In this document: positions 1 to 11,189 of the stretch, in pieces
How the letters are laid out: every line of letters begins with the position of its first letter
How positions within the stretch are numbered: the stretch's first letter is position 1
Assembly: GCF_947242115.1 (NCBI RefSeq)
Contig: NC_074721.1
Span: forward strand, 36,953,254 to 37,017,253
Length of the DNA stretch: 64,000 nt
Origin: Biomphalaria glabrata
Lineage: Eukaryota > Mollusca > Gastropoda > Planorbidae
Reading direction: 5' to 3'
Made by a program: the position numbers and the translations under genes
Notes under the pieces: generated by a model
Told to the model about the DNA's origin: nothing
Databases searched by the model: none
What the model saw: only the letters and a program-made list of their open reading frames with translations

Positions 1-171
1 TAATAAAAAAATCCTTAACGTAGAAAAAAGAAACAGCTTGTGTCTATATCTAATTGTGAAAATTTCAGCTTATTTCGAGATTGGGACTAGTAAAAAGATT
101 GAGATGATATAAGCTTTGTATAAGATCAGCTCTTATCTGAATTAGAGTATTCAAAATTAGAAACAAATAAA

Positions 172-262
172 AAAACAATATTAATAGACAATTAGAAACA
201 TATCAAAAACAAGATTAATAGACAATTAGAAACATATTTAAAAACAAGATTAATAGACTAGG
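172..262. repeat. Short tandem repeat, about 35-bp unit
   Basis: Three imperfect copies of an AT-rich unit with the core AAGATTAATAGACAATTAG. The first 170 bases of the window are plain AT-rich sequence in which I see nothing. Confidence 0.6.
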
Positions 263-272
263 AAAGAATAAT

Positions 273-535
273 GAGGAGGCAATGTGGCTGAGTCGTAATG
301 CGCTTGGCTTTAAAACGGGGCCCCGTGTTCAAATTCTGGTGAAGACTAGGATTTTTCATTTCCGGATCCTCGGGCGCCTCTGAATCCACCCAGCTCTAAT
401 GGATACCTGACATTGGTCGGGAAAAAATAAAGACGGTTGGTCGTGACACATCATTCACCGTGGGCCACAGAAACAGATGGCCTTTACATCATCTGCCCCA
501 TAGATCGCAAGGTCTGAAAGGTGAACTTAGCTTAA
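273..535 (+). repeat. tRNA-derived SINE, family B
   Basis: The head looks like a tRNA promoter (A-box-like GTGGCTGAGT..GCGCTTGGC, B-box-like GTTCAAATTC). It is followed by a body shared with copies at 36538, 58746, 31800 and, reversed, 32365 and 41680. The tail holds the family-specific CCGTGGGCCACAGAAACAG and ATCGCAAGGTCTGAAAG. Family membership is seen directly by comparing copies in this window; tRNA origin is inferred from the boxes. Confidence 0.75.
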
Positions 536-662
536 TGGATCATGATAGGTCAAGGATACCTAACCAGACCAATGAAAACAGCTGGTAACGGCACTTGTTG
601 CAGCTATCATCACTGATGTGGAAGAGGACGATGCGGGACGAGATGGAGAGAACGGTCTAGTG

Positions 663-860
663 CAGGGGTTCTCAACCTGTGGCTCGCAACCCCTTTGGGG
701 GTCGATTGACGATTTGCCATGGGTCGCCTAAGCCCATCAAAAATATGGATTGTTTTTGTCTATTCTTCTTTTGCTGTGTGTGGGGAAAGGGGGGGGGGGT
801 CGCGACCGAGTGGGGGATTCTAAAAAGGGGTAGCCAAGTTTCAAAAGTTGAGAACCACTG
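663..860. mobile_element. Non-autonomous hAT-type element with perfect 8-bp target duplication
   Basis: The ends are inverted: CAGGGGTTCTCAACCTG at the left and AAGTTGAGAACCACTG at the right. The 8 bases GTCTAGTG stand immediately before (655-662) and after (861-868). An 8-bp duplication with CAG..CTG ends is the hallmark of hAT transposons. The 198-bp body codes for no transposase, so it must have been moved by a partner elsewhere. Confidence 0.9.
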
Positions 861-879
861 GTCTAGTGGGTTTGCTTAC

Positions 880-1575
880 AAGTGAAACCACGGCTCATGA
901 CGATCTAGCTAAAGTTGTTCTTACGATACTGAAACATGTTCACACCAATATAACGGCCGACCTCAAGTTTTCGCAATGTGACCAATACGTTTAGAATGTT
1001 TCTCTCGTGTATATACAGGACGTCATAGATCTAGGTCATGTCTAAGTAAGAACCAGGTGACCGAACCTCACTGGGTCGAATGATTTGGGAAATATATTTA
1101 CCCGAACTTATTTCGGAAACTTTTTGTAATGACAAAAAAGATCAAGCGATCGGGGAAACGACTAACAATCCGAAGAGTTGATTTCATTGACGTAGTCGGG
1201 GTCAAATTATTTTCCTTTGACCCCTTTCGAAACCTTTTCTTTCATAAAAAGATGTCTAGCTAAAATTATTTTTACGATAATTAAACATGTTTAAACCAAT
1301 AAAACGGTCGACATCGAGTTTTCACATGGTTACTAACGAGTTGAGATATACCTTCAAATAAAACAAAAAACAAATCGTTAGAGCCATTTTCGAAATATAT
1401 ATATATAAACATTGTTATGGCACGATTAGGAATTACTTATTTGTTTCGGAAATAAGGGACGTTTAGACTTAGAGACACTGACGTGACGTGAATATATATG
1501 ACGTGACTAGTAAAAACAAGACTAGGTTTTAAGCAGAGCGAAATATCAGCCGAAAAATCTCGAAATTAAAAATTC
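880..1575. repeat. Unclassified dispersed repeat with two imperfect internal copies
   Basis: About 90 bases at 898-985 and 1250-1335 are alike (shared cores TCTAGCTAAA, AAACATGTT, AACGG.CGAC). The part at 1400-1540 resembles, in reverse, pieces of the repeats at 10443 and 14934. There is no coding potential. I cannot name the family. Confidence 0.45.
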
Positions 1576-1578
1576 TAG

Positions 1579-1612
1579 ACTTCACCAGAATTTGAACCCA
1601 GGGCCCCCGTTT
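1579..1612 (-). repeat. Fragment of SINE B head
   Basis: Reverse-complement match to the B-box region of the SINE at 273 (around 308-345). It is directly followed by a long (TA)n tract. Confidence 0.55.
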
Positions 1613-1613
1613 G

Positions 1614-2127
<514 letters not shown>

Positions 2128-2363
2128 GTTATTATTATTATTATAGCGTTTATATAGAGCTACTTTCATGCTTATAGCATGCCCAGAGCGCTATTGGTCC
2201 AATCTCATTTGAGGACCAGTGGGGGGGGGGGGGAGGGGGTATCTAGTTGGTTTTCCGTGCTGCCTTTAGACGCTCAGTAAACAGTGTCGAACCTCGAGCC
2301 CCCTTCTAGGTAGCCAAGCCAAGTCAAGTTCAAGCGCACTTGGCCTCTCGACCACGCTTCCCA
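2128..2363 (-). repeat. SINE, family C, with (TAA)n tail
   Basis: Reverse copy of the SINE at 32847-33080: tRNA-like head (reading TGGGAAGCGTGGTCG on the minus strand), a poly-C interruption, then CATGCTATAAGCATGAAAG and a tail of TAA repeats. A further partial copy is at 49612-49790. The AGCGCT..TATAAA..TAATAAT tail is typical of molluscan SINEs. Confidence 0.75.
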
Positions 2364-2683
2364 CCTTAGGTAAAGTAATTCAACAATAATCTGTTTTTTA
2401 CAGTGTCAGTATACTGTCTTAGCATGTTGTGCTTATCCATTCTGGTTTAAAAAGTGTCAAGGACTAAATAAATATAATAAGGAGTAGGGACCCTGCGAAG
2501 CGTGTTTAGCCTGGTCGTGTCTTTTACGCTAATATACACTTTTTTGTTGTACAAAAAAATAAGTTACAGGCTTCCTGGACTATGAAATCTCGTAGTTTGT
2601 TTTCTGTGTAGCAAAAGATCACTTATTTTGGTAGAGTAGTGAATAATGAAAAACGGCCGAATATTCGGCAGGGGCCGGAACTA

Positions 2684-2686
<3 letters not shown>

Positions 2687-2735
<49 letters not shown>

Positions 2736-3100
2736 GTAGCCAGGGGGTGTTTTGGGGTTCAAACCCCCCGCACTCAAAATGCTATGAGCGTTGCCAAAAG
2801 GGGTTTTGAGTTTAAAGGGGGTTTGATGCTAAAAATACCTCTTCAATATAAAAAAAAGCAAATTACACACTAAAATTATTTGAGCGTAGCCAATCAAATC
2901 GGGGGTTTTGAGTTTAAACCCCTTTTCTACAGATGGCTTTTTTTTAAAGTTTAAAACCATTCCAGATGGTTTTGAGTTTAAGATGCCCCTACAAATCATT
3001 TTGAGGTAAAAAAAAAAACAACAGATGATTTTGACGATAAAACGTCTCTTTTCGATATAAAATCTAAAGCAAACTACAGTCACTTAATTCCAAGAGCGTA
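2687..3100. repeat. (TA)n followed by an element with repeated TTTTGAGTTTAA segments
   Basis: After the TA tract comes a GTAGCCAGGGGGTG segment and then five imperfect repeats built on GGTTTTGAGTTTAAA. A mirror-like G/C-rich end of this type (GGCGTAGCCAGGC) also occurs, reversed, near 4550. It is probably the remnant of a small DNA element; nothing is coded. Confidence 0.4.
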
Positions 3101-3109
3101 TTCAAGAGA

Positions 3110-3640
3110 GGTTACACATTTTTACCAGTGGCAGGGCTCTGTCACGTACACTATGACCATATATGGTAACAGTTTCGGGTTGTTTGCCGACATAGCTTGA
3201 CATAGCTGGGAAAAAAAACCAAGCATGTAATTCAATGAACTCCATTGGTTCCGAAAGTTAATTGTTGTATATTAGACTGCAATGATTGGTTGGTCTGGGA
3301 GGGGTAAGTTGTTGATCACGTGATTACGAGCTGAAACCCGGCGAAGATGCAAAATAGTCCCAGTCTTGTCTCGGAAGTTGTAGTGTTAACATCTAACTTG
3401 TATGTAACGTGAATTTGAGAATATATATATTTTATTGGTATCAAGACTCAGATATAGTATTGTGTAGATTCAATTCAAGTACATTTTAACCATTGTAACT
3501 ATTTGTGAATAGTGTTTTTAAGTTATTAATTAAAGTAATTGTTTTGGACGAAGAGAAGTTTCTTCATTGAATTTAGAACGTACTTAGATCATATTTGTCA
3601 AGTAGTAACTCCTAGACCTAGATGATCCTCTTATCAATTG
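3110..3640 (+). mobile_element. Possible solo LTR-like fossil sequence (weak)
   Basis: About 500 AT-rich bases end near a TGGCAAC string of the sort that follows some LTRs as a primer site. There is no second copy in the window, so the family and ends are unproven. Confidence 0.2.
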
Positions 3641-3844
3641 GCAACATTCTGTATGTTCGTATTATCAACATAGATCTGTCTACTTCTATACGATCATCTT
3701 ATCGAAAAATCATTTCAAGATCCTCGGCAATCACGATCATTGATGGTACAATATAGTTCAAGTCTGATCGTGACAATAGCACCATCTTAGAGTGTGACAT
3801 CAACACCATTGATGATCTTGACAGGGCTCCATTAATAAACTGCA

Positions 3845-4205
3845 GTGAATAGTCATCTGCCGAAATTAAAAAAAACACTAAATGAGGCTCAACAAAGATG
3901 GCTAAGACAGATTTTAGGAGTCAGTTATAGAGATCGGGTCTTAATCAAGGAAATCCTATGCCGAACTGGGAGTCGACCCCTTCGTAAAATTGTGAGAGAA
4001 CGACGCATGAGGTTTGCGGGACATGTTCTCCGACAAAATGAATTACGCATAAGAATAGTTGCAATGATATCCTAGTACAACTTGACGCCACTCATTCATG
4101 GAGGTCCTCATGGCAGGTGGGAAGAGGCTTCAGACATTACCAGTGACAGATTTTTATGGACACAGCTTAACAGCAAATGCTCCAAACGGCGCGGGAGGGT
4201 CTAAG
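3845..4205 (+). mobile_element. LINE reverse-transcriptase C-terminal fragment
   Basis: The frame from about 3860 reads as the conserved LINE tail: QQRWLRQILGVSYRDRV, then RTGSRPLRKIV and RRMRFAGHVLR. This is the post-RT region of endonuclease-type non-LTR elements. After a stop near 4075 a related reading (GRWEEASDI, then LWTQLNSKCSKRR) continues to about 4195, so the copy is decayed. The family likely matches the fragments at 21412 (minus) and 25812 (plus). Confidence 0.75.
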
Positions 4206-4563
4206 TCAGTAAGAATAGCACATTAGGTTTTTGAAATAGAAATTTTTAATAGCAGGAAAATGCACTGTCGATACCTCAGAATATGCATTTTGTTGGTTTT
4301 CAATATCAGAAATGGTGCTTGGCGGCGGGGCTTCGCTCCCCCAGACAATGGCGGGGAATCTACATTTTTTCCACTACCTCATGGAAGAACCTATTCTAGG
4401 GCACAATAAACGTCTTCCGAAAGAATGAAGGGTCAGAATGTAATAAAAATTATGTACACACACACACATAAATACATATAATTTTTTTTCGCCGGGGGGG
4501 GGGGAGAAAAAAATCCACCCCCCAACCCCACCCCTCCGAAAAAAATGCCTGGCTACGCCCATG

Positions 4564-4639
<76 letters not shown>

Positions 4640-5123
4640 ATATATATACATTTACATATAGGCTATATATTGCTCGGTTTAAGAGTACATGATATAGGTT
4701 CTTTCCTGCCTAAATAATATCGGATAAACAATACATTCAGTTTCACCTTCCACGATACGAGTAGCATTACTGGGGCAGGTGACACCCTGTGCGGCCTTCA
4801 CCCCCACATCCTCTAGTATCGCCATTGCGTGCAACTGACAATTATCATTTTATACTTATTCCTTAATTATCTAGACTATAGGTTTTTTAGATTTTTTTTT
4901 TCCAAAGCAAGTCTGTAGTATATGAAGCGGTATTTATTCTGCTATTTTGGACTTCGGCGTAATAATCTGTTGTAAAAAATATCTTTAAGGGATATGAAAG
5001 AATAAAAAGCCGATTTGATAGATTGGTTACTTAAAGGGAGACAAATGTAAAACAAAGTGTAGCAAGATAAAATTATTAGTTACATCCCTTGCAGAATTAG
5101 AGGTCTCATCGTATTATCTAATG
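4206..5123. other. No gene; small G/C-rich element end and (TA)n
   Basis: A poly-G stretch at 4493-4503 and a minus-strand GGGCGTAGCCAGGC motif at 4548-4562 lead into a (TA)n tract at 4565-4636. The rest is unique AT-rich sequence. Confidence 0.5.
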
Positions 5124-5695
5124 CTATGATGCCCAACCTATTTCAATCTGAGGGCCATTTTAATTTCCAACACTAGTGTCGCGGGCCACATGATGGAAAA
5201 GATACAAAAAAAAAAAAAAACTTAATGAAATTGACCTGAAACTATTTTATTTCAAACCCGGGGATCTAGTACTTACATTGAATTATTGAGTTATTTGAAT
5301 TTTCTCTTTACAGTTCTAAAATGGCGTAGGTTCTGTTCATATTTTGTTATTCTTGTTTTTGTTTTTTTTTTAAAAAGAAACAGCCAGACACTTTCTTTAT
5401 AAAAATCAAACATGTTGGCCAGCAATGGTATCATGTTCTACAAAAAGGTATAGGTCCGTTCATGTTTCCTAGTAGATTCTATAGTCCTATTTCATTAACG
5501 CACAAATGTTAAATGCCTTGGTAGTAATCCATTAGAAAAAAGTGACGGTCCTAACGTAGGTAAAGGTACATTTTGAACTTTTTTTTTTGGGAGGGGGGGT
5601 GGATTTTCTATATTTTGTGTCGACGTTTCGGCGGGCCGGATGAAAGCACGTCGCTGACCGAATGTGGCCCGCGGGCCGTATTTTGGGCATCACTG
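5124..5695. mobile_element. Non-autonomous hAT-type element
   Basis: Left end CTATGATGCCCAA and right end TTGGGCATCACTG are inverted repeats. The flanks ATCTAATG (5116-5123) and ATTTAATG (5696-5703) agree at 7 of 8 positions, fitting an aged 8-bp hAT target duplication. Subterminal GCGGGCC boxes lie at both ends. It codes for nothing. Confidence 0.8.
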
Positions 5696-5896
5696 ATTTA
5701 ATGGATTACAGGTAAATAGAAGAGATAAATTCGTCCTACGCATTTCACGTGACTATCTAGTCATGCCTAATAATCATTTTCTGTCTGAACGACACTACCA
5801 AGTAAATCGGCTAGAGAAGCAAAGAGAGTTGCGCGTTTAGAATTACAACTGAAATAAGATCGGAGACATACATTTAAGAGGGTTTATTTGCCCTCA

Positions 5897-5897
5897 T

Positions 5898-5945
<48 letters not shown>

Positions 5946-5946
5946 G
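5897..5946 (+). repeat. (GATA)n microsatellite, left part
   Basis: Perfect GATA tetranucleotide run. The same repeat resumes at 6117-6178 on the other side of a SINE. Confidence 0.95.
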
Positions 5947-5950
5947 TAGG

Positions 5951-6113
5951 ATGGCTGCCTGGTCGTGCGGTTAGCGCGCTGGACTGTCGTTCAGATTTAT
6001 CGATGGTCGAGGGTTCAAACCCTGCCCGCTCCCATCCCCCGTCGTCCTGCGGGAGGTTTGGACTAGGAAGTAATTATCTTCAACTCTGAAGGAACATCCG
6101 AAACATGTAAAAC
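5951..6113 (+). repeat. tRNA-derived SINE, family A
   Basis: A tRNA-like head (A-box-like GCGGTTAGCGCGCTGG; B box GGTTCAAACCC) is followed by a conserved body (CCTGCGGGAGGTTTGGACTA) and the 3-prime end CATCCGAAACATGTAAAAC. Other copies are at 9351, 35871 and 43876. It sits between two (GATA)n runs. Confidence 0.85.
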
Positions 6114-6116
6114 AAA

Positions 6117-6117
6117 C

Positions 6118-6178
<61 letters not shown>
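6117..6178 (+). repeat. (GATA)n microsatellite, right part
   Basis: Perfect GATA run directly after the SINE A copy. Confidence 0.95.
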
Positions 6179-6780
6179 GTGAGAAGACATATATATATAT
6201 ATTTGTCGACCGTCTTTCTCCATTCCTCTCTGTCTTTGCCTTGTTTAAAACCTCTATCTAAAACCGTCCATTCTTTTATGTTGTCCTCCCATCGCTTTCC
6301 CTTCTTCTTTTTCCTGGTACTGTTCCCTGAAGGAAGGTCTTTGCGAGCCTTGTGGATCTTGTAATATGGCCATATATTTTAAGATTGCGTTTCATTACAA
6401 TAGTTTGCAGGTCATCATGGGGGTCCGATCGCTGCAGTAACCCTGTCTCTAATCTCTTGGTTTGTGATGCGGTCTTTGAAAGTTATGCCTAGGACCCTTC
6501 TATAGCATATACAAAGATGTATTTATTGATTGATAGTAGAGACTAATTAATTGTTAGATGAGTGTATTTACATACTACCAATAAAAAGAACAATTTATGT
6601 TCATTAACAACAAAGTATGTATATATTTTTATTTTCTTTTTGAACCCAGAAATACAAGTGGTCTATAATTTACTACATATTACATATTCCAGTTAAGTTT
6701 AAATGTTAACAAAAAATAACTATAAAAATTATAAAATATAACCTAAGAAAGAGAAACAAGAAAACATAAGTATTGCCATG
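6179..6780. other. No gene seen
   Basis: Pyrimidine-rich then AT-rich sequence downstream of CTL1 (which runs leftward and ends at 6826). Nothing recognisable. Confidence 0.55.
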
Positions 6781-6785
6781 AATAT

Positions 6786-6791
6786 TTTATT
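6786..6791 (-). terminator. Polyadenylation signal of CTL1
   Basis: AATAAA on the minus strand, 35 bases past the CTL1 stop codon. Confidence 0.6.
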
Positions 6792-6825
6792 AATCATATA
6801 GCTCACAACAAAGCGTGCGTATAAG

Positions 6826-8048
6826 CTATTTAGGTAGCTCACACATAAACCTGTCTTCAGAACTCCTGAAACCACAGGGTAGGTCATTCATCTTACCGCC
6901 GTAGTTTTTCCACAAATTCAAGCAATCTTCCTCTCCCAAATTATCAGGCTGTCCTGGAATCCAATCTAAAATTGGCACTGGCCCACCAGTTCTCTGAAAC
7001 CTCCAGGTTCCTTCTGCTATGGCGTCAGACCCAGCGATGAGCACAATGTCTACTGCCGGTGTATTTAGAACAAAATTTTGCAAGGCCGTGTACTCTTGGT
7101 TGTCATTAACTTCTGCCAGGTAGCCGCCAAAAGCTGTGCAGTATGTCATGGCTTCATCAGAACTTTGGTAAGGAAACTTGGAGATGACGTACTTCTTGTT
7201 GTTATAGATCAGTGGAGGATGAAATAAGAGATTAGTGACATTCTCTACTTGATTCTTCAGAGCTTTGACACTGTTCTTCTCTTCGTTCGTCAGACACTGA
7301 TACGTGCAGAGCTTTCTCTGTTGCTGGATGAGACTGTCGATGACGGATTGCAGATCAAGCTCGGGACGGTTACTTTTGCAAAGCGAATTTGAATCAGCTG
7401 AAACAGACATTTTAGGATGAATAGGTAATTTTACAAGCCAAAACTTGCAACAAATGTTATAGAGCAAACTCAGCTTTAGTATTATAATTAACATAAATGT
7501 ATTTTAATCTTATCTTATTGATTACAGACGCTACCTCAATAGTGAAGATAATTGCGTCTTACGCATATCGACGACATGATTGTTAATTAGTGTGTACATG
7601 CACTTTTTAAAAAGAAAAGATATAATTTTTTTTGCCTGTTTTAACTCTTTATCTCCGTAATTATTTATCACATTGTGGTGGAATCAACGCTGGTATCGTC
7701 GGTTAGGAGACAAAGTGTTAAAACAGCAGAATTGAATGTTCGTTACGTTCAGTTTCTAACCAGTTTGTCTTCGTTATCGAAATTCAATCAATCATCCTTG
7801 GCGTGTTTTGGTTTATGTGGTAACACTACCCAAAGGCATACTTATTTACATTTCACTTTATTTAGTTCTAAAATTACATTGCAACATTAACTCTTTCTCT
7901 CCTAACTGACGATACCAGCGTTGACTCCACCAGAATGTGGTAAATAATTACGGAGGGAAAGAGTTAATAATGCAAAGAAGAAAGACCTACCATTACAACT
8001 TATACATAGCAAGCCACACAACAAGATCAAGAGGTTTATGCTAACCAT
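6826..8048 (-). CDS. CTL1: secreted C-type lectin, QPD type, two exons (8048-7991, 7397-6826)
   Basis: Predicted 209-residue secreted lectin. Exon 1 codes a signal peptide (MVSINLLILLCGLLCISCN) and stops in phase 1 at a G|GTAGGT donor; exon 2 opens after TCTGTTTCAG and restores an Ala codon. Residues about 25-80 form a neck with a CTYQC pair and an NVT glycosylation site (72). Residues about 85-209 are one C-type lectin-like domain with the four usual Cys (106, 178, 194, 205), GGYLAEV at 110-116, QPD at 169-171 and MND at 189-191 in place of the classic WND. QPD usually goes with calcium-dependent galactose binding; the real ligand is unknown. It is the only copy on the minus strand, about 6.2 kb from CTL2 and head to head with it. 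The frame is intact throughout. An ATG within the intron (7494) would lack a good signal peptide, so the spliced start is preferred. Confidence 0.88.
7641..7977. mobile_element. TTAA-flanked foldback miniature element in the CTL1 intron
   Basis: Two arms of about 81 bases (7641-7722 and 7887-7977) are inverted copies of each other, and each arm itself starts and ends with inverted TTAACTCTTT..AAAGAGTTAA. TTAA at every boundary suggests piggyBac-like mobilisation; that is inference. Single-arm copies lie at 12495-12575 and, partial, at 9600-9659; a copy with a spacer is at 24685-24946. Confidence 0.75.
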
Positions 8049-8116
8049 TCTCGATTTCCGGACACTAACTTATGGAAGCAGATTTGGAGGTGATATAAAT
8101 GTATCCAATAACACAG

Positions 8117-8124
8117 TTTTTATA
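8117..8124 (-). promoter_or_regulatory. TATA box of CTL1
   Basis: TATAAAAA on the minus strand, about 70 bases before the CTL1 start codon. CTL3 has the same box at the same distance. Confidence 0.55.
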
Positions 8125-8129
8125 GTATT

Positions 8130-9040
8130 CTCTTGAAGTTCCTTACATGTGACTAATTGTTTTTTAAAATTCTATACATTAGCCCGTAGTATTTTAACCT
8201 TACAATACCAACTTTCCCATTAAATGCACCATATTGCACTGATGGTCTAGTTTCGTGAAGTCGCATCGTTTTTTGCATAAATTATACAATGCAGTTAACT
8301 TGTAAAGCAAATACAGGCTAGGTCTAAAACGTCGGGGCTTTAAATGCGCTATAATTATTGAATTAACCGTTAACTGCAACGCTTCGTTATTCAATTTCAG
8401 CATCACTTGGTTAAGACATCAGGCCATGCCGGATGTTGTTGTTGTTTTTTTAGTTACGAATGAAAACATGAGTAGGCACTGAAACCTTAAGTGTAATTAA
8501 TTATTGAACAAGAGGCTTATTAGTGATGAGGGCTCATTGACAACTCAATTCAACTTTTTTTTTTCAAATCCAGTCAACGAATTTTCAGTTTCATTCTGAC
8601 TCTATTTGAGGCGTGTCGAGGGTGTTGAGCTGATATGTGTGAAGATAAGGTAGGCTATGATTTTAATTTTACAATGTGATACGGCTTACACTTAGCTTCT
8701 GAAAGGATTATACTTCTGTCAATAGGTTCAAATGTTGAGTAGCGAACTGTAAGATAAACAATAAGCAGCGGCGGCTCTGCCCTGGAACACACATGGGGAA
8801 GAGAAAAAGAAAATATGGAGTGTATGAGAACAACTAGAACAACAAAATGGCAGGGGCAGGATGGACATGGACCCCAACTGAATGGAGTAGCCCCTTAGAG
8901 AGTCGGATACTGTTGATGCTTATATTCCTGTGGCAGTCAAAAAGAGTTAAACAAGCCCAGTTAAGCCCGTTATATTTCAGCAGACTTTGATCATTAGGTG
9001 TATCTTTTTAGCCGTCTTTGTAGGGAAAGAGTAACTGTTA
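8130..9040. other. No gene seen
   Basis: AT-rich sequence with no coding, RNA or clear repeat signal. Confidence 0.5.
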
Positions 9041-9250
9041 TTTTTTTATGTTGTCTGTCCGTCCCTCTGCCCGTCTGTAGTGTTTAGATCTCGAAAAGTA
9101 TGAGAGCTACTGAAAATCTAATTTTATTATTATTCTTTGCGGCTTGTAAATTTTAGGTGCAACGACCATTTTCTTTGTCTTCTGATTGATAATGGTTTTA
9201 TTTATTTTTTTATATAATTATGCAAGCAGTCAGTTTTTTTTCCAACAAAA
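9041..9250 (+). repeat. Dispersed repeat with TCTGTCCGTCC..TTAGATCTCG core
   Basis: Resembles 46300-46480: GTCTGTCCGTCCCTC, TTAGATCTCGAAAAG and TATGCAAGCAGT occur in the same order in both. Family unknown. Confidence 0.5.
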
Positions 9251-9350
9251 AAAAAATACCAACTTAGTTTATCTTGGATGAAAATTAACATTCCAGTTTT
9301 AACAGTTTTAACCTGTAGTTCGTTCCTTCCTGGGTGCTTTATGCCCTTTA

Positions 9351-9508
9351 TGCCTGGTCGTGCGGTTTGCGCGCTGGACTGTCGTTCAGCTTTATCGATG
9401 GTCCAGGGTTCAAACCCTGCCCGCTCCCATCCCCCGTCGTCCTGCGGGAGGTTTGGACTAGGAAGTAATTATCTTCAACTCTGAAGGCCTATCCGAAACA
9501 TGTAAAAT
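9351..9508 (+). repeat. tRNA-derived SINE, family A
   Basis: Near-identical to the copy at 5951, with the B box GGTTCAAACCC and the ATCCGAAACATGTAAAA end. Confidence 0.85.
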
Positions 9509-9599
9509 ATTTTTAAATCTACACTAACTTCCATTATCGTCTTCGACGTTAGCTGCATCCAAGGGTGATCGACTGACTTCTAAGCCAATATTGTGCCCC

Positions 9600-9659
9600 A
9601 GCGATACCAGCGTTGATTCCACCAGAATGTGGTAAATAATTACGGAGAGAAAGAGTTAA
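9600..9659. mobile_element. Partial copy of the TTAA-flanked miniature element
   Basis: Matches the right part of the arm at 12495-12575, ending GGAGAGAAAGAGTTAA. The left end is missing. Confidence 0.7.
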
Positions 9660-9709
9660 ATGTGTTAGAAAATTATTATCCTAGCACGGAAAGTTTGACA
9701 ACCTTGCAA

Positions 9710-9850
9710 GCGTCTATGTATATAATTCTCTTCATGACTCAACAGTTTGGACAAAAAGTAAAGGAAATATCACTCTTTTATTTCTGCAAGTCGGACTAGA
9801 GTTACCACACGAAAAAAAAGATGGGGGGAGGAGAACAGGTAGTATTCAGC
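9710..9850 (+). repeat. Dispersed repeat, second copy at 24970-25145
   Basis: Both copies share TGTATATAATTCTCTTC at the start and CAAGTCGGACTAGAGTTACC further on. A start of this kind is seen in some Helitrons, but no 3-prime hairpin is visible, so the class is open. Confidence 0.5.
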
Positions 9851-9860
9851 ATCGCTATAT

Positions 9861-10310
9861 AGCAGGGCCGGACTTAACCATTGTGACCAAGTAACTTTAG
9901 CGGCGAAAAAAAAAAAGAGGAGGGGGAGAATACAATAATCTACTCTGTATTAACCAGTTACTAAATAGCAGGGCCGGACTCAACCGTTGTAGGGCCCTAA
10001 GCGAAACGGATTTCGCGGGGCCAAGTTTAGGTAGAGATACGGTGATAAGTGAAAATTAAGAGTTTGTATTAGAAAATAAATCCCTCTTTGCATTTTATTC
10101 ATTCTTTACTACATAAAGAATTACTTTACGAGCCATGCGTGTAGCAAAGTCATACAGTATATCATAATAATTCTGTTTCCTACATAGATCACTCTCAATA
10201 GCAAAAATTACCAAGTGTTTCAATCTATCTTTGAGAATTGTTGACCTCAAGTAATTCTTCGTTAGTGTGAGGCGTGATAAGCCTCTTTCACCCAATGTCA
10301 CAATTACGAG
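9861..10310 (-). mobile_element. hAT transposon remnant with transposase C-terminus
   Basis: Terminal-type motifs GCAGGGCCGGAC occur twice (9861 and 9967), then minus-strand coding at 10301-10095 reads GERGLSRLTLTKNYLRST..RLKHLVIFAIES. That is the conserved hAT dimerisation domain (usually E-R-x-FS-x-LK-x-IK-T-x-LRST). The rest of the transposase is absent. A related reversed end lies at about 36330-36450. Confidence 0.75.
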
Positions 10311-10442
10311 TATTGCATAATGCCGTTTTTTTTTTATCGCGCGTAGGGTTGGCGTTTTCCATATTGAAAGTGTTGTGGCTCTTCCGAGGTGTTGAATGTA
10401 ATCAATACAATGATCATGAGGTAACCTTCAACCAAATCAGAA

Positions 10443-10705
10443 ACACCGGCGAAAGGCCAAACAATCAATAAATAGTAGTCGACGCTAGTATCAAAACAAT
10501 CATGAATACTTTAATACTCAAAAGGGATTCGTCCAATGTCTTTCCGTAAATCAGTATGTCTATTCTACTACTCTACCCGAAGCGTCTTCTTTTTAGCGTC
10601 ACTTAGAGCGTTCTTGTTTTTTAACTAACTTTACGTCATTGTCGCTAAGTAAAACTTTACCTTATTCCCGAAACAAATAACTTATTCCTAATCGTATCAT
10701 AACAA
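10443..10705 (+). repeat. Dispersed repeat, family shared with 14934-15193
   Basis: The two copies share AACACCGGCGAAAG at the start, TTAGAGCGTTCTTGTTTTTT-like and GACGTCAT/TACGTCAT blocks in the middle, and TTATTCCCGAAACAAATAAC to CGTATCATAACA at the end. Not coding; family unknown. Confidence 0.65.
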
Positions 10706-10734
10706 ATGACAGAAGATTTGAAATAGTTTTCAAA

Positions 10735-10875
10735 AGATTTTAATAATTTCCGGAGATTTCCAGCACTTTTTCGTATATTTTGCAATTTCAGAAGATTTCC
10801 AGGAGCTTCTGGTAAATCAGGAGGCCGTGGGAAATCTGTTATAAAATGGTTTAATTTAATAAGTCGTTAGTCAAA
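10735..10875 (+). repeat. Dispersed repeat shared with 35700-35850 and 56405-56465
   Basis: The core GGTAAATCAGGAGGCCG..GGAAATCTGTTATAA is present at all three places. In the copies at 35.7 and 56.4 kb it precedes sequence with GCGGGTCC/GGGCCGGCCC ends, so it is likely the inner part of a hAT-type element. Confidence 0.6.
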
Positions 10876-10974
10876 CTAACAATACAACAGTATCGGCAAC
10901 ACTTTCCACACGAGCACGTCTCCTCTTTTTGTATTGACGGAGATAGGGTTGTTGTCGTGGATAGTTTGTAGTTT

Positions 10975-11185
10975 ATAACTTTTTATATTCTTTCTGGAAG
11001 TTTTGAAGCCTGCCTTTTTTTACATGCCTGAGTGGACAATTTGTGGCAGATATTGAGTTTGTGTTTCCACATCAAACTGTCTATGTAACCATTGTTTAAA
11101 TTTAATTTTAATTCTGTCTTTGTGATATCAAGAGTTGGACAGTCAGAAATACTGTGCAAAACTAAGTGGATAAACTGCATGCAAT
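10975..11185 (-). repeat. Possible LINE pol C-terminal remnant
   Basis: The minus strand reads LVLHSISDCPTLDITKTEL, which weakly resembles the CP-rich tail of Jockey/I-type LINE pol proteins. The same DNA recurs loosely at 47035-47130. Low confidence. Confidence 0.3.
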
Positions 11186-11189
11186 AATG

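Noticed and set aside
5951-6030. tRNA gene
   Set aside because: A and B boxes are present, but the segment is the head of a repeated SINE and no full cloverleaf is evident.
10274-10471. Plus-strand frame of 65 codons
   Set aside because: It overlaps the antisense hAT transposase remnant and a dispersed repeat; no recognisable content.
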